A stretch of DNA of 64,000 nt from Bacteroidota bacterium (GTDB lineage Bacteria > Bacteroidota > JABWAT01): positions 248,001 through 312,000 of the forward strand of contig JAKLJL010000003.1 of the NCBI GenBank assembly GCA_023151185.1, written 5' to 3'. The notes under the pieces were generated by a model that was given only the letters and a program-made list of their open reading frames with translations, was not told where the DNA came from and did not search any database. The position numbers and the translations under genes were made by a program. This document shows positions 8,854-17,759 of the stretch, piece by piece (the first letter of the stretch is position 1; every line of letters begins with the position of its first letter).

Positions 8854-10134
8854 TTATTCGGCCTTCAGTTTAAATTCAGCAGGCTTTACAACTTTAACTT
8901 TTGACTGACCGGCTATCCAGTCTACCAGTTTCTGGGTCTGAATCATGTTTTCAATTGTCCCTTTATTTTCGGGTTTTGAGTAAACCTGTTTCAGGGTTGC
9001 AACCGGAATGTTGTCCTCGGCAGAAACCTTGGTCAGATAAGCATTGAAATCGTCTTCGGTAACTTCAAATTTTTCCTTTTCAACCAGTTCCTGTTTGACC
9101 AGCCACCATTTGGCACTTCTTTCGGCCAGTTTTCTGTTTTTGATCCGGAACTCAGCTTCGTTAAAATCTTTGGGCGCCTCATGGTTTTTGCCCTTATGGG
9201 ATTCTTCATGCACCATGGAATCCAGATAGGCTTCGACAAGACTTTCAGGAAGTTCCAGTTCAGATTCTGCAACCAGTTCATCCATAATGGAATCCTGAAG
9301 GCTGTTTTCACTTTGGCGGAGGAGCCGTTTGGCAAGTCCTGATTTCAGTTCTTCCCGGAAGGCATCGGCAGTTTCGAATTTACCGCCGGTGTACTCTTTT
9401 ACAAATTCATCGGTAAAGTCGGGTTTGGCAAAGGTGGTGATAGACTGAATGGTGGCCAGAATTTTCCGGTCTTTCCCATCTTCCTGGATCGTCAGTTTTG
9501 CAGAATCCCCGGTATTTTTTCCCAGCAGAAGGGCCTGATCCTTTTCAGAAAATTCCTGGCTTCTTTTGCTGAAGATTTTATTGTTCAGCGTTTTGCCGGT
9601 CGGATTCCCCTTTTCGTCCAGTTCTTCAACTTTCAGAACGGCAAAATCATCTTCACCTAAGGGACCGGTATAGTCATTGACGACTTTTGAACTCATCTTC
9701 AGGAGATAGTCAATTTCCAGATTCAGATCTTCTTCCTGAAGGTCCGGATTGATTTTCTGCAGATTCAGTTTCTTGATTGCCGGCAGCTTGACTTCAGGTT
9801 TAATGTCGTAGGCAACAACAAAGGTCAGGTCAGATCCGGGTTGGTACTGCAGATCCCGCATGGATGGCCGGGCAACAGGTTCAAGTTTCTTCTCGCTGAA
9901 GGCTTTCAGGTAAAATTCCTGAGCAATTTTTTCAATTTCCTGATACTGGATTGCGGTTCCATACATTTTTACAATCATTTGCAGGGGGACGTGACCCTGA
10001 CGGAACCCAGGAACTTTAGCTGTCTTCTGGTATTTTTTGATGGCTTTGTCGAAATAGGGAGCCAGTTCTTCCTGGCTAACCGTGACATTAAGTTCTTTTT
10101 TTACAGCAGTTACATCTTTTATGGTAACGTTCAT
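8854..10134 (-). CDS. tig: Trigger factor
   Basis: Trigger factor is the ribosome-bound chaperone that meets nascent chains. The 426-residue protein shows the N-terminal ribosome-binding domain, including the signature stretch [14 protein letters not shown], a degenerate FKBP-like PPIase insertion (about residues 150-240) and the long helical C-terminal arms. Divergence outside the signature is normal for the family in FCB bacteria. It is the first gene of the tig-clpP-clpX cluster. Confidence 0.93.
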   Translation of the reverse strand: MNVTIKDVTAVKKELNVTVSQEELAPYFDKAIKKYQKTAKVPGFRQGHVPLQMIVKMYGTAIQYQEIEKIAQEFYLKAFSEKKLEPVARPSMRDLQYQPGSDLTFVVAYDIKPEVKLPAIKKLNLQKINPDLQEEDLNLEIDYLLKMSSKVVNDYTGPLGEDDFAVLKVEELDEKGNPTGKTLNNKIFSKRSQEFSEKDQALLLGKNTGDSAKLTIQEDGKDRKILATIQSITTFAKPDFTDEFVKEYTGGKFETADAFREELKSGLAKRLLRQSENSLQDSIMDELVAESELELPESLVEAYLDSMVHEESHKGKNHEAPKDFNEAEFRIKNRKLAERSAKWWLVKQELVEKEKFEVTEDDFNAYLTKVSAEDNIPVATLKQVYSKPENKGTIENMIQTQKLVDWIAGQSKVKVVKPAEFKLKAE

Positions 10135-10164
10135 ACAATCCTCAGTTGGTCATTTCCGGAAAAA

Positions 10165-10187
10165 AAAACGGAGACCGGCTCCGTTTT
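10165..10187. terminator. Rho-independent terminator after tRNA-Leu
   Basis: A 9-bp stem AAAACGGAG / CTCCGTTTT with loop ACCGG lies just downstream (minus strand) of tRNA-Leu and upstream of tig. It separates the tRNA transcript from the chaperone operon. Confidence 0.75.
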
Positions 10188-10192
10188 AAAAG

Positions 10193-10274
10193 TACGCGAG
10201 GAGGGACTTGAACCCACACGAGTTACCTCACCAGATCCTAAGTCTGGCGCGTCTGCCAATTTCGCCACTCGCGC
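10193..10274 (-). tRNA. tRNA-Leu (anticodon TAG)
   Basis: An 82-base cloverleaf with acceptor stem GCGCGAG / CTCGCGT, anticodon stem-loop CCAGA-CTTAGGA-TCTGG giving anticodon TAG, a long class II variable arm, and the GTGGGTTCAAGTCCC T-arm. The long variable arm and the TAG anticodon identify leucine. The 3' CCA is not encoded. Confidence 0.93.
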
Positions 10275-10391
10275 ATTTTTTAGTTAAGCCTGCAAATTTC
10301 GGAATTCACGGCGGGAATTGCAAGTCAGAAGACACCTGCAGATTTTTATCGGGCCGGGTAAAGACTTTTGCCGGAGGCTGAAGGGGGGTGA

Positions 10392-11453
10392 TTATAACGC
10401 CGGAGCAGCCCCTTTACCCTGCCTGAACCGGATGGATTTTGCAATGACCTCCATTTCCCGGATGAATTTCATTTTCTCGGGGAATTTCGGTGCAAGCACC
10501 GATCCGTTGATCATGAAAAGCTGCTTCAGGGAATCATTGTAAAAGGTGTAGGTGATAAACGGTCCCCCCATTGAGTAGTCATTCAGACGCCAGGTTCCCC
10601 GGGTTTCAATCCCGTAAAAGCCGTTAAAGTTCACTTCCTTATGGCTGATAATACCCGGAACTGTTTCTGAATAAGAGCTGTCATCGGCCTGAATGTGAAG
10701 TTTCATGACTGAATCCTGAATGGCAAGCAGGCGGTCTCTTTTGGGAAAATCACCGGCCGGATTGTCCCACCAGTGAATCCAGACCCAGCGGTCCAGATCG
10801 GGCTGAATCCGTTTCATATAAAAGAAATTGGGGCCGATGGTATCTCTGATAAGGACATAATCATGCTGGAACCGGACGGAAAAACCCAGCTTTTCCATCA
10901 TTTTTTCCGAAAGATCCTCATTGCTGTGCTTCCTGAACATGTCCATTGACATCCGGTTTAAGGCCAGTTCGGTAAAGGTGTTGGTGAAGTTGGCAGAATC
11001 GGCTGCCAGGATTCCTGAAACCGATTCAGGTGTATTGCCGATGACAAAAACAACCAGTTGATGGGCTGCATATTTATCCCGGATTACAAAAATATTCTGT
11101 TCCCCTTTTTCTGCCAGTTCCAGAACGGAGGGTGACAGCATACTGCGGGCCATTTTGCTTGTCGGGGTTGAATCCTGCAGACTGGCCAGAATAAGCAGGT
11201 AGGCCCGTTGTTTCAGATCATTGAACTTGAGCCTGGGCTGATGTTCAAGTTCAAACAGCGGTTCCGGTTGCGGCAGGGTGCTGACCGTCTGCCGGATGGT
11301 TTTATCAAGTCCGGGTGCAGCAAGCCGGTAAATCAGGGAGTCTGCGAAGACAACAATTCTTCCATCAGGGCCCAATGCCGTTGGTTTCAGGTCGGTGCAG
11401 GCCAAAGTCAGGATGAAAAATGAGGGAAACAGCAGGTAAAAATAAACTTTCAT
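10392..11453 (-). CDS. DUF4837 family lipoprotein
   Basis: This 353-residue protein has a signal peptide ending in a lipobox (LTLAC, cysteine 19) and matches the DUF4837 family of Bacteroidota-type lipoproteins. Family hallmarks are the central RDTIGPNFFYMKR and the C-terminal STAGPFI-like SMGGPFITYTFYNDSLKQLFM, followed by a helix beginning REMEVIAKSI. The function is unknown. The ATG at 11453 is chosen because it opens the signal peptide; the upstream 15 codons overlap the next gene's leader. It sits 20 bases downstream of the kinase-like gene and probably shares its transcript. Confidence 0.75.
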   Translation of the reverse strand: MKVYFYLLFPSFFILTLACTDLKPTALGPDGRIVVFADSLIYRLAAPGLDKTIRQTVSTLPQPEPLFELEHQPRLKFNDLKQRAYLLILASLQDSTPTSKMARSMLSPSVLELAEKGEQNIFVIRDKYAAHQLVVFVIGNTPESVSGILAADSANFTNTFTELALNRMSMDMFRKHSNEDLSEKMMEKLGFSVRFQHDYVLIRDTIGPNFFYMKRIQPDLDRWVWIHWWDNPAGDFPKRDRLLAIQDSVMKLHIQADDSSYSETVPGIISHKEVNFNGFYGIETRGTWRLNDYSMGGPFITYTFYNDSLKQLFMINGSVLAPKFPEKMKFIREMEVIAKSIRFRQGKGAAPAL

Positions 11454-11473
11454 GTGAAATCCTTTCCGGCGGG

Positions 11474-12094
11474 TCAGATCAGAAAGGTGACCAGCCACAT
11501 CATCACAGCAGACCCAACCGGTATGGTCAGGTTATCATCCAGTTTCAGCGGTGCAAGTTCAATGACCGTTGCCGCCAGGGCCCCGGCAATTTTAATTTCC
11601 CAGGTCAGGCTGTCGATGAACCATGCAGCAGCAAGGCTCGAAATAAAGAAAGCCAGACTGCCTTCCCAGGTTTTTTTTAGTCCGAAAACCGGATTCCTGC
11701 CAAACCGTTTCCCAACCAGGGCTGCAAACGTATCGCCGATGATCAGCAGCGTAACCGCATAAACGGCGATCGGTTTAGAGAAAATCCAGATTACCAGAAC
11801 CGAGGCCAGGAGAACATAAGTTGCGCCCGAGTAACTTTTACTCTTTTCATCCAGCTCATGTTCCCGCATCATAAACCCGAACGTATCCGAAAAAAAACGG
11901 CCGGTCACGCCGGGTCTGAACCTGAGAAACTCAATGACCAGCGCAAAAATCAACAGGGAAATCAGAATAATCAGACTTTGTGTCTGATCCAGCCAGAAGG
12001 AGTAAATGATGGGGATTGAAAGGGAGGTCAGGTGAATCCCTTTCCGCCAGTATTCAATTTGAATGGAATTTTTTTCGGGTGCAGGGGTTTTCAC
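11474..12094 (-). CDS. Polyprenol/diacylglycerol kinase-like membrane protein (SEC59/DGK1/VTE5 type)
   Basis: This 206-residue protein has about six membrane segments and begins with the family's [18 protein letters not shown] block. Conserved motifs are [18 protein letters not shown] and [11 protein letters not shown], which form the CTP-dependent kinase active site in dolichol, phytol and yeast diacylglycerol kinases. A CDP-alcohol or CTP-linked lipid kinase role is likely, but the lipid is unknown. Its start overlaps the ftsH stop by 4 bases, so it is translationally coupled to ftsH. Confidence 0.75.
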   Translation of the reverse strand: MKTPAPEKNSIQIEYWRKGIHLTSLSIPIIYSFWLDQTQSLIILISLLIFALVIEFLRFRPGVTGRFFSDTFGFMMREHELDEKSKSYSGATYVLLASVLVIWIFSKPIAVYAVTLLIIGDTFAALVGKRFGRNPVFGLKKTWEGSLAFFISSLAAAWFIDSLTWEIKIAGALAATVIELAPLKLDDNLTIPVGSAVMMWLVTFLI

Positions 12095-14013
12095 TTCTTT
12101 TCCCGGAATTGATGAATAATCTGGTCAATTTCCTCGCCGGTCAGGGTTTCTTTTTCAAGAAGAAGCCGGCTGACTTCATGCAGGATGTCCAGGTTCTCCC
12201 TGAGAAGGAGCTCCGCCTGGCGTTCGCAGGCGGTAATCAGGTCCTGAATTTCCTGATCAATTTCAATGGCGGTTTTTTCGGAATAATTTTTTGTATGGCC
12301 GAAATCACGTCCCAGAAAAACTTCCCGGTCAGATTGACTGAAGGATACGGCTCCGAGTTTATCACTCATTCCGAATTCGCAGACCATTTTCCGGGCAAGT
12401 GCTGTTGCACGTTCGATATCGTTGGCGGCACCGGTAGAAAACTCACCGAAAATCAGTTTTTCAGAGACTCTGCCACCCAGCATATAGCAGATCCGGCCGA
12501 CAAGGTCTTTGCGTGAATAGGAGTATTTATCCTCGGTTGGCAGATAAGTGGTTACTCCCAAAGCCCGTCCGCGCGGAATGATAGTGACTTTGTGAACCGG
12601 GTCTGTATTTTCTGTCAGTTTGGCGACAAGGGCATGACCGGCTTCATGATAAGCCGTGTTCCGTTTTTCCTTATCACTCATGACCATGCTTTTCCGTTCG
12701 ACGCCGGTCAGAACTTTTTCCTGAGCCAGTTCAAAATGAGCCATCGAAACTTCATCCGCGTTCTGGCGGGCAGCAATCAAAGCCGCCTCGTTTACCAGAT
12801 TTGCCAGATCGGCTCCGGACATTCCCGGGGTAATTTTCGCCAGAACTTCCATGTCGACATCTTTTGCCAGCGGAATTTTACGGGTATGAACTCTGAGGAT
12901 GCCTTCCCGTCCCTTTACGTCAGGCCGGTCGACCACAACCTGACGGTCAAATCGGCCGGGTCTGAGCAGTGCAGCATCCAGAATATCCGGGCGGTTGGTT
13001 GCCGCAATGAGAATCACATTGGTCCGTTCATCAAATCCGTCAAGTTCAACAAGAAGTGCATTCAGGGTTTGTTCCCGTTCGTCATGGCCACCTCCCATTC
13101 CTGCACCCCGCTGCCGGCCGACAGCATCAAGTTCATCAATAAAAATGATACTTGGGGAATGTTTCTTTCCCTGTTCAAATACGTCTCTGACCCGGCTGGC
13201 GCCAACGCCGACAAACATTTCAACAAAATCGGCTCCAGACAGGGAAAAAAACGGAACACCGGCTTCGCCGGCAATAGCTTTGGCCAGAAGGGTTTTCCCG
13301 GTTCCCGGGGGGCCAAGCAGGAGTACACCTTTGGGGATTTTTCCGCCAAGCCGCTGGAATTTCTCAGGAAATTTCAGAAAGTCCACAATTTCACGGAGTT
13401 CTTCTTTGGCTTCTTCGCACCCGGCAACATCTGTGAACGTGACCCGTGGCTCGCCTTCAAGCTGCATTTTTGCCCGGCTTTTCCCAAAGTTAAACACCGA
13501 TTTGCCGTCTTTCGGGTTATTTGCGGCAGACATCCGGCGCATGAAATAAATATAGATAAGAATCAGCAGCAGCCAGGGAAGCGAGTTCAGCAGAATAAGC
13601 ATCCAATCCGTGGCCGGTTTTCCAAGGGTAACCAGAACTCCCCTGGCGGTAAGTGAATCGGCAGACTGCAGATCAAAGGAGGGGATCAGAACCTGGAACC
13701 GTCCTGATTTCCGGACCTTCCCGTCGGTCGTCATCAGGTTTTCATCCTGTCCCAGCCGCCCGGTCAGGGTGGCAGATCCGCCATCCGGTATTACGTGAAG
13801 TTCGGTGATGTGATTTGAGGCCAGAATCCGCCGGAATTCATTGTAACTGATTTCCGGACTTCCGAATTCGTCTCCGCGGATAAATTTCTGCGCCAGCAGA
13901 ATCAGGGTAACTGCCAGGATGCCGAAGAGAATGAAAAGAAACGTTTTCCTGAAATTACTGTTCCCGCCGGAATCCGGTCCGGCTGCTTTTTTATCCTGTC
14001 CTGACTGATTCAT
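12091..14013 (-). CDS. ftsH: ATP-dependent zinc metalloprotease FtsH
   Basis: FtsH is the membrane-anchored AAA+ protease for membrane and regulatory proteins. The 640-residue protein has two N-terminal membrane helices (about residues 24-42 and 135-155) flanking a periplasmic domain. It also has Walker A GPPGTGKT, the pore loop [12 protein letters not shown], Walker [23 protein letters not shown], and the zinc motif HEAGH. The upstream in-frame codons to 14115 are rejected: the ATG at 14013 has an AGGAG ribosome binding site five bases upstream. It lies 11 bases downstream of hpt. Confidence 0.96.
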   Translation of the reverse strand: MNQSGQDKKAAGPDSGGNSNFRKTFLFILFGILAVTLILLAQKFIRGDEFGSPEISYNEFRRILASNHITELHVIPDGGSATLTGRLGQDENLMTTDGKVRKSGRFQVLIPSFDLQSADSLTARGVLVTLGKPATDWMLILLNSLPWLLLILIYIYFMRRMSAANNPKDGKSVFNFGKSRAKMQLEGEPRVTFTDVAGCEEAKEELREIVDFLKFPEKFQRLGGKIPKGVLLLGPPGTGKTLLAKAIAGEAGVPFFSLSGADFVEMFVGVGASRVRDVFEQGKKHSPSIIFIDELDAVGRQRGAGMGGGHDEREQTLNALLVELDGFDERTNVILIAATNRPDILDAALLRPGRFDRQVVVDRPDVKGREGILRVHTRKIPLAKDVDMEVLAKITPGMSGADLANLVNEAALIAARQNADEVSMAHFELAQEKVLTGVERKSMVMSDKEKRNTAYHEAGHALVAKLTENTDPVHKVTIIPRGRALGVTTYLPTEDKYSYSRKDLVGRICYMLGGRVSEKLIFGEFSTGAANDIERATALARKMVCEFGMSDKLGAVSFSQSDREVFLGRDFGHTKNYSEKTAIEIDQEIQDLITACERQAELLLRENLDILHEVSRLLLEKETLTGEEIDQIIHQFREKK

Positions 14014-14024
14014 AAACTCCTGAT

Positions 14025-14576
14025 TCAGGGATTCTGATTTTGGCTGATAATATAAACGTCTTTCAGGTTCCGGGCTTTCTGTGCATAATCGAGCCCATAC
14101 CCGATAACAAACCATTTCGGGATTTCAAATCCGACATAATCAATCGGGAAATCCAGATTGGAGACTTCCTTCTTGTACAGAAAAGTGGCAATTTTCAGGC
14201 TTGCCGGCTGATGCGACAGAATAAGATTCCGGATGAACGTCATCGAAAGTCCGGAATCAATAATATCTTCGACCACAATGACATCGCGGCCTTCGAGGTG
14301 AGCACTGAAATCTTTAAGAATATTCACATTTCCAGATGAAATTTTCCGGTCACCGTAACTGGAAAGTTTCATAAAGTCCATTTCACAGTCACCCTGGAAT
14401 TCCCGCATCAGGTCGGCCATAAAAATGTAGGCGCCGTTCAGAACTCCCATGAAAATCGGAGTCCTGCCCTGATAATCCGAACTGATCTGCCGGCCGAGTT
14501 CGACGATCCGGGCTTTGATTTGTTCTTCCGGCATAAGCAGGTCGAACCATTCACCGTTGACTTCAATTCTTTTCAT
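14025..14576 (-). CDS. hpt: Hypoxanthine phosphoribosyltransferase
   Basis: Hpt salvages hypoxanthine and guanine with PRPP to IMP and GMP. The 183-residue protein has the PRPP-binding loop [14 protein letters not shown], the flexible-loop region [13 protein letters not shown] and the C-terminal base-binding [19 protein letters not shown]. Its start overlaps the tilS end by 14 bases, and ftsH follows directly. The tilS-hpt-ftsH order is a common bacterial arrangement. Confidence 0.94.
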   Translation of the reverse strand: MKRIEVNGEWFDLLMPEEQIKARIVELGRQISSDYQGRTPIFMGVLNGAYIFMADLMREFQGDCEMDFMKLSSYGDRKISSGNVNILKDFSAHLEGRDVIVVEDIIDSGLSMTFIRNLILSHQPASLKIATFLYKKEVSNLDFPIDYVGFEIPKWFVIGYGLDYAQKARNLKDVYIISQNQNP

Positions 14577-15897
14577 GAGATTCCAGTTTTAAGTGTACCC
14601 ATTCTGTTGTCTGACCGGTCTCTTTGACCGTGTCACTGATTTCGTATCCTCCAACCCAGATGATCTGTCCATCCCGGTCGGTGACCAGTGGAACCTGGTC
14701 CCTGAGCGTTCTTTCGACCTTCCGGTTGATAAAAAAATCACTCAGTTTCTGCTCCTGATTCATTCCGAGGGGTCTGAACCGGTCACCTGGTTTTCTGAAC
14801 CGGACAGAAAGCGGTTCTTTAACCCGGCTTCTGTCGGCTGAAACTGACAGGCTGTTTTTTTGTCTGGCTGCCGGTTTCTGTGCGGGTGTTACCGTCACGT
14901 GCCACGCCGTCCAAACCGGAGTTGTGGCCTTCCGGATCAGCAGAATACCACCCTGAACCCGTCTTGCGACCCAGTCTGAATGGATCTGTCTTGCTGCTTT
15001 TCCGGAGGACAACCAGGCTTTGAGGTCACCGGCCTTTTTCAGTCCGAACGGTTTTCCGGTCAGGGTTACAATGGCCTGATTCAGGAAAAAAACCAATAAA
15101 CTTTCAACATAGAGGGAATTTAGATCAATTTCAATTTTCCAACCATCGTCAGTTGATATCACCGCCTTCTTTTTCCAGTCTTCGAATGCTTCTGAAAGAA
15201 AGGCAGAAGCCGCGTTGCTTTCTGCGGCAAGGTGCTTCAGGCTGGCTTCCCAGCGGTATCCGAAAAGGGAATTCAGAACCGGGACCAGGTGGTGCCGAAG
15301 CTGATTCCGGAGGTAATCATCACCCAGGTTAGAGGAATCTTCCCGCCAGGAAATTCCGTTTTCTGCTGCCCAGGCGTGAAGATCCGGTTTTGAATAAGCC
15401 AGAAGCGGTTTCAGACCCCTGCCGTTCACCGGTTTCATCGGGCCCAGATTGATCAGGGAAGCCCCGGTCAGCAACCGGTAAAGACTGGTTTCGGCGGTGT
15501 CATCGGCATGATGGGCTGTGCAGATCCAGTCAGCCTGAACCTCTCCCGAGATCTGATTCAGCAGGTCCAGTCTCACTTTTCTTGCCTCATTCTGGAAATT
15601 CCCTGTGGTGGATTTCCGGGTCCAGGTTCTGCCGAAAAAGGGGATCTGATGGCCACCGCAGACGTTTCGGACCAGATCCTCATCTGCTTCATTTTCCCCG
15701 GGCCGGGTCTGGTGGTTCAGGTGAAAGACTGAGAGTTTGACGGTTGGATGCAGGTTCCGGAGGCGGATGAACCAGTCCAGCATCACCATACTGTCCAGTC
15801 CACCGCTGACGGAGAGGAGAAAATGTGACGCCGGGAAGCCGGGCAGTCCGGAAATGAGGCGCTGAAAATCTCTGGGAAGCGTGGGTACTGATGGCAT
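14563..15897 (-). CDS. tilS: tRNA(Ile)-lysidine synthase
   Basis: TilS makes lysidine at position 34 of the CAU-anticodon tRNA-Ile so that it reads AUA. The N-terminal PP-loop SGGLDSMVMLDW, the TAHHADDTAET motif and the C-terminal substrate-binding domain (VRFRKPGDRFRPLG) are present. I start at ATG 15897 (444 residues), which begins MPSVPTLPRDFQRL. The 17 additional in-frame codons to 15948 look unlike the family. It lies next to two CAT-anticodon tRNA genes. Confidence 0.93.
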   Translation of the reverse strand: MPSVPTLPRDFQRLISGLPGFPASHFLLSVSGGLDSMVMLDWFIRLRNLHPTVKLSVFHLNHQTRPGENEADEDLVRNVCGGHQIPFFGRTWTRKSTTGNFQNEARKVRLDLLNQISGEVQADWICTAHHADDTAETSLYRLLTGASLINLGPMKPVNGRGLKPLLAYSKPDLHAWAAENGISWREDSSNLGDDYLRNQLRHHLVPVLNSLFGYRWEASLKHLAAESNAASAFLSEAFEDWKKKAVISTDDGWKIEIDLNSLYVESLLVFFLNQAIVTLTGKPFGLKKAGDLKAWLSSGKAARQIHSDWVARRVQGGILLIRKATTPVWTAWHVTVTPAQKPAARQKNSLSVSADRSRVKEPLSVRFRKPGDRFRPLGMNQEQKLSDFFINRKVERTLRDQVPLVTDRDGQIIWVGGYEISDTVKETGQTTEWVHLKLESHEKN

Positions 15898-15973
15898 TCT
15901 GCAAAAATAGGAGCAAACCGGCGGGTCTGAAACCAAAATCACCGGCATCCGGCAGGGATTGGCGTAAAATAAA

Positions 15974-16000
15974 AAAGGCTGTCCGGTTCAGACAGCCTTT
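15974..16000. terminator. Rho-independent terminator after the tRNA pair
   Basis: A 10-bp stem AAAGGCTGTC / GACAGCCTTT with a 7-base loop lies between the minus-strand tRNA-Met and tilS. Confidence 0.8.
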
Positions 16001-16005
16001 ACAAG

Positions 16006-16079
16006 TACCGAAGGAGGGATTTGAACCCCCGACACATGGATTATGATTCCATTGCTCTAACCACCTGAGCTACTTCGGC
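16006..16079 (-). tRNA. tRNA-Met, elongator (anticodon CAT)
   Basis: A 74-base cloverleaf with acceptor GCCGAAG / CTTCGGT, anticodon arm ATGGA-ATCATAA-TCCAT, and T-arm GGGGTTCAAATCCC. The anticodon is CAT. Elongator Met is preferred over lysidine-modified tRNA-Ile2 because acceptor pairs 4-69 and 5-68 are G-C and A-U rather than the C-G, C-G pairs recognised by E. coli TilS; the tilS neighbour leaves some doubt. CCA is not encoded. Confidence 0.85.
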
Positions 16080-16088
16080 ATTTAAAAA

Positions 16089-16112
16089 AAATGGAATCAG
16101 TTGATTCCATTT
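16089..16112. other. Perfect hairpin between the two tRNAs
   Basis: An 11-bp perfect inverted repeat, AAATGGAATCA / TGATTCCATTT, with a 2-base loop and further A/T pairing outside. It separates the two CAT tRNAs and could be a terminator or processing signal. Its first half repeats ATGGAATCA, the 5' half of the adjacent tRNA-Met anticodon arm. Confidence 0.6.
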
Positions 16113-16125
16113 TTCCTGATTCTAG

Positions 16126-16198
<73 letters not shown>

Positions 16199-16269
16199 AT
16201 CAATTAAGGGACTGCAAAGATGCGGACCGGCAGCCGGAATGTCAAGCAGATTACAGGTTAATGTCCGAT

Positions 16270-17247
16270 TTATTTTAAGGCGGTAAATTTTTCTACCGGA
16301 TGGCTGACCGCCGGGACCGTTTTCAGATAGGAGTAAATGGCACCCAGATCCTGCTCGGTCATGCCCGCATACATTGTCCAGGGCATGATGGTCTGGAAGT
16401 CACCTTCTCGGATTTCTGCCGGATGGTAGGCGGAATCTGCATAGGCTCTGAACCGTGAAATAAACTGTTGCCTGGACCAGGTGCCGATTCCGGTTTCGGG
16501 ATCAGGTGTGAGATTGGCAGACCGGGAAATAGCTTTCATCAGCGGAAACTCCCGTCCCCCGGCAAAGGCCATTCCCGGCAATGGTTCGGCCCGTTCATTA
16601 ACCGGTGTATGGCAGTCGCCGCAGGCGGCTGAAGTGACCAGATAGTTGCCGTATGACACCGAATCATGTGTATCCGGGTAGGGACCGGGAGAGCCGGCAT
16701 GAGGCAGAGTTCTGAGAATGAGGCTGAAGGGGAAGGCAGGTTCTGACCTGGGAACTTCCGATTTGATTTCAGGAAGAGACCTTAAATAGGCAATAATGGA
16801 GTAGATATCTTCCTCATTCATCCTGCCATACCCCGGCCAGGGCATTAAGGGAAACAGGGGCTCTCCTGATTTGCTGACGCCCGCTGTAATGGCCCGGTAA
16901 AGTTCACCGTCAGTCCAGTCACCCAGATGGGCCGGTGTCAGGTTTGGTGCATAAAAGGTACCCGGGAAGCCAGCTTCAGCCGGGAATTTTTCTCCGCCTG
17001 ACCCATTGGAACCCGCCACCATCGGACCCGAAAACCGGGTCCAATCCCGCTGGGAATGGCAATCCATGCAGACCGTCACGTGGTTGGCCAGGTAACTTCC
17101 CCGGTCAATCCTGTCTTTGGTCAGTTCAACTTTCAGGTCGGGTGCAGGTCCTGCATCCGGAAGGGCCGTTAACAGATAAACGATTCCTCCGCCTGCAACA
17201 AGAATCAACCCGGCAGCAATTCCGGCAACCCATTTCACAACTTTCAT
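16270..17247 (-). CDS. Di-haem cytochrome c
   Basis: This 325-residue protein has an N-terminal membrane anchor or uncleaved signal (about residues 5-28) and two CXXCH haem-binding sites, CMDCH at 60-64 and CGDCH at 208-212. Each is followed by a methionine-containing LMPWPGYGR or IMPWTMYAG segment likely to give the axial ligand. Each half is a mono-haem cytochrome c domain. It resembles the cytochrome subunits of membrane-bound alcohol or gluconate dehydrogenases, but no dehydrogenase gene is adjacent, so it may serve another periplasmic electron-transfer step. Confidence 0.85.
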   Translation of the reverse strand: MKVVKWVAGIAAGLILVAGGGIVYLLTALPDAGPAPDLKVELTKDRIDRGSYLANHVTVCMDCHSQRDWTRFSGPMVAGSNGSGGEKFPAEAGFPGTFYAPNLTPAHLGDWTDGELYRAITAGVSKSGEPLFPLMPWPGYGRMNEEDIYSIIAYLRSLPEIKSEVPRSEPAFPFSLILRTLPHAGSPGPYPDTHDSVSYGNYLVTSAACGDCHTPVNERAEPLPGMAFAGGREFPLMKAISRSANLTPDPETGIGTWSRQQFISRFRAYADSAYHPAEIREGDFQTIMPWTMYAGMTEQDLGAIYSYLKTVPAVSHPVEKFTALK

Positions 17248-17338
17248 CCGCTTCCTCCGTGTTTAAGATTGGATCAAATATAAACAACGAAACTGCCAGG
17301 AGTGATACGGGATTTTAAATTCTAATCTTTCTTCCTGA

Positions 17339-17647
17339 TTACCACCTGCGCCACCAGGCCAGAACCAGCAGAATCCCGAACAGCAGATTCAGTAAAGTCC
17401 AGACCGGAGCCGTTGCAGAAACCGGAAAGAACGGATTAAAAAGAACGGCTACACAAATGAAAACCACCACCAGCCCGCCATTTCGTTTATATACAGCCAG
17501 TGTATTCAACACGGCAATCAGGGTTACCAGAATTCTGAAAAACAGAAGAACCTGACCGGGTAAGGGAAGCAGGCTTACCAGCAGAAGGCTGCCGGCAGCA
17601 AGGCGTGAGGAAATCAGGATATTTTTTTGTTTGGGAGTCAGGTACAT
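17339..17647 (-). CDS. Small membrane protein, DUF6804-like
   Basis: This 102-residue protein has four hydrophobic segments. The ILVTLIAVLNTLAVYKRNGG, VAVLFNPFFPV and terminal W-containing helix pattern resembles the DUF6804 family of small membrane proteins; the assignment is from memory of the pattern. The function is unknown. It is separated by about 90 bases from the cytochrome gene downstream and diverges from dcp. Confidence 0.6.
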   Translation of the reverse strand: MYLTPKQKNILISSRLAAGSLLLVSLLPLPGQVLLFFRILVTLIAVLNTLAVYKRNGGLVVVFICVAVLFNPFFPVSATAPVWTLLNLLFGILLVLAWWRRW

Positions 17648-17759
17648 AGATTTCCTTTTTTGGATGAAAATAGTGAAAACGACCCGGATCAGGAATTTCA
17701 GGAATTACTTTCTTAACTTTATTGTCTTATGACTGCGACCTAAACAGAAAAGGACCCTT

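Noticed and set aside
12592..13656. 354-codon plus-strand ORF
   Set aside because: Antisense to ftsH, whose AAA+ and zinc motifs fix the coding strand.
16006..16079. tRNA-Ile2 (lysidine-modified CAT) identity
   Set aside because: Acceptor pairs 4-69 and 5-68 lack the C-G, C-G of known TilS substrates, so elongator Met is preferred; not fully excluded.
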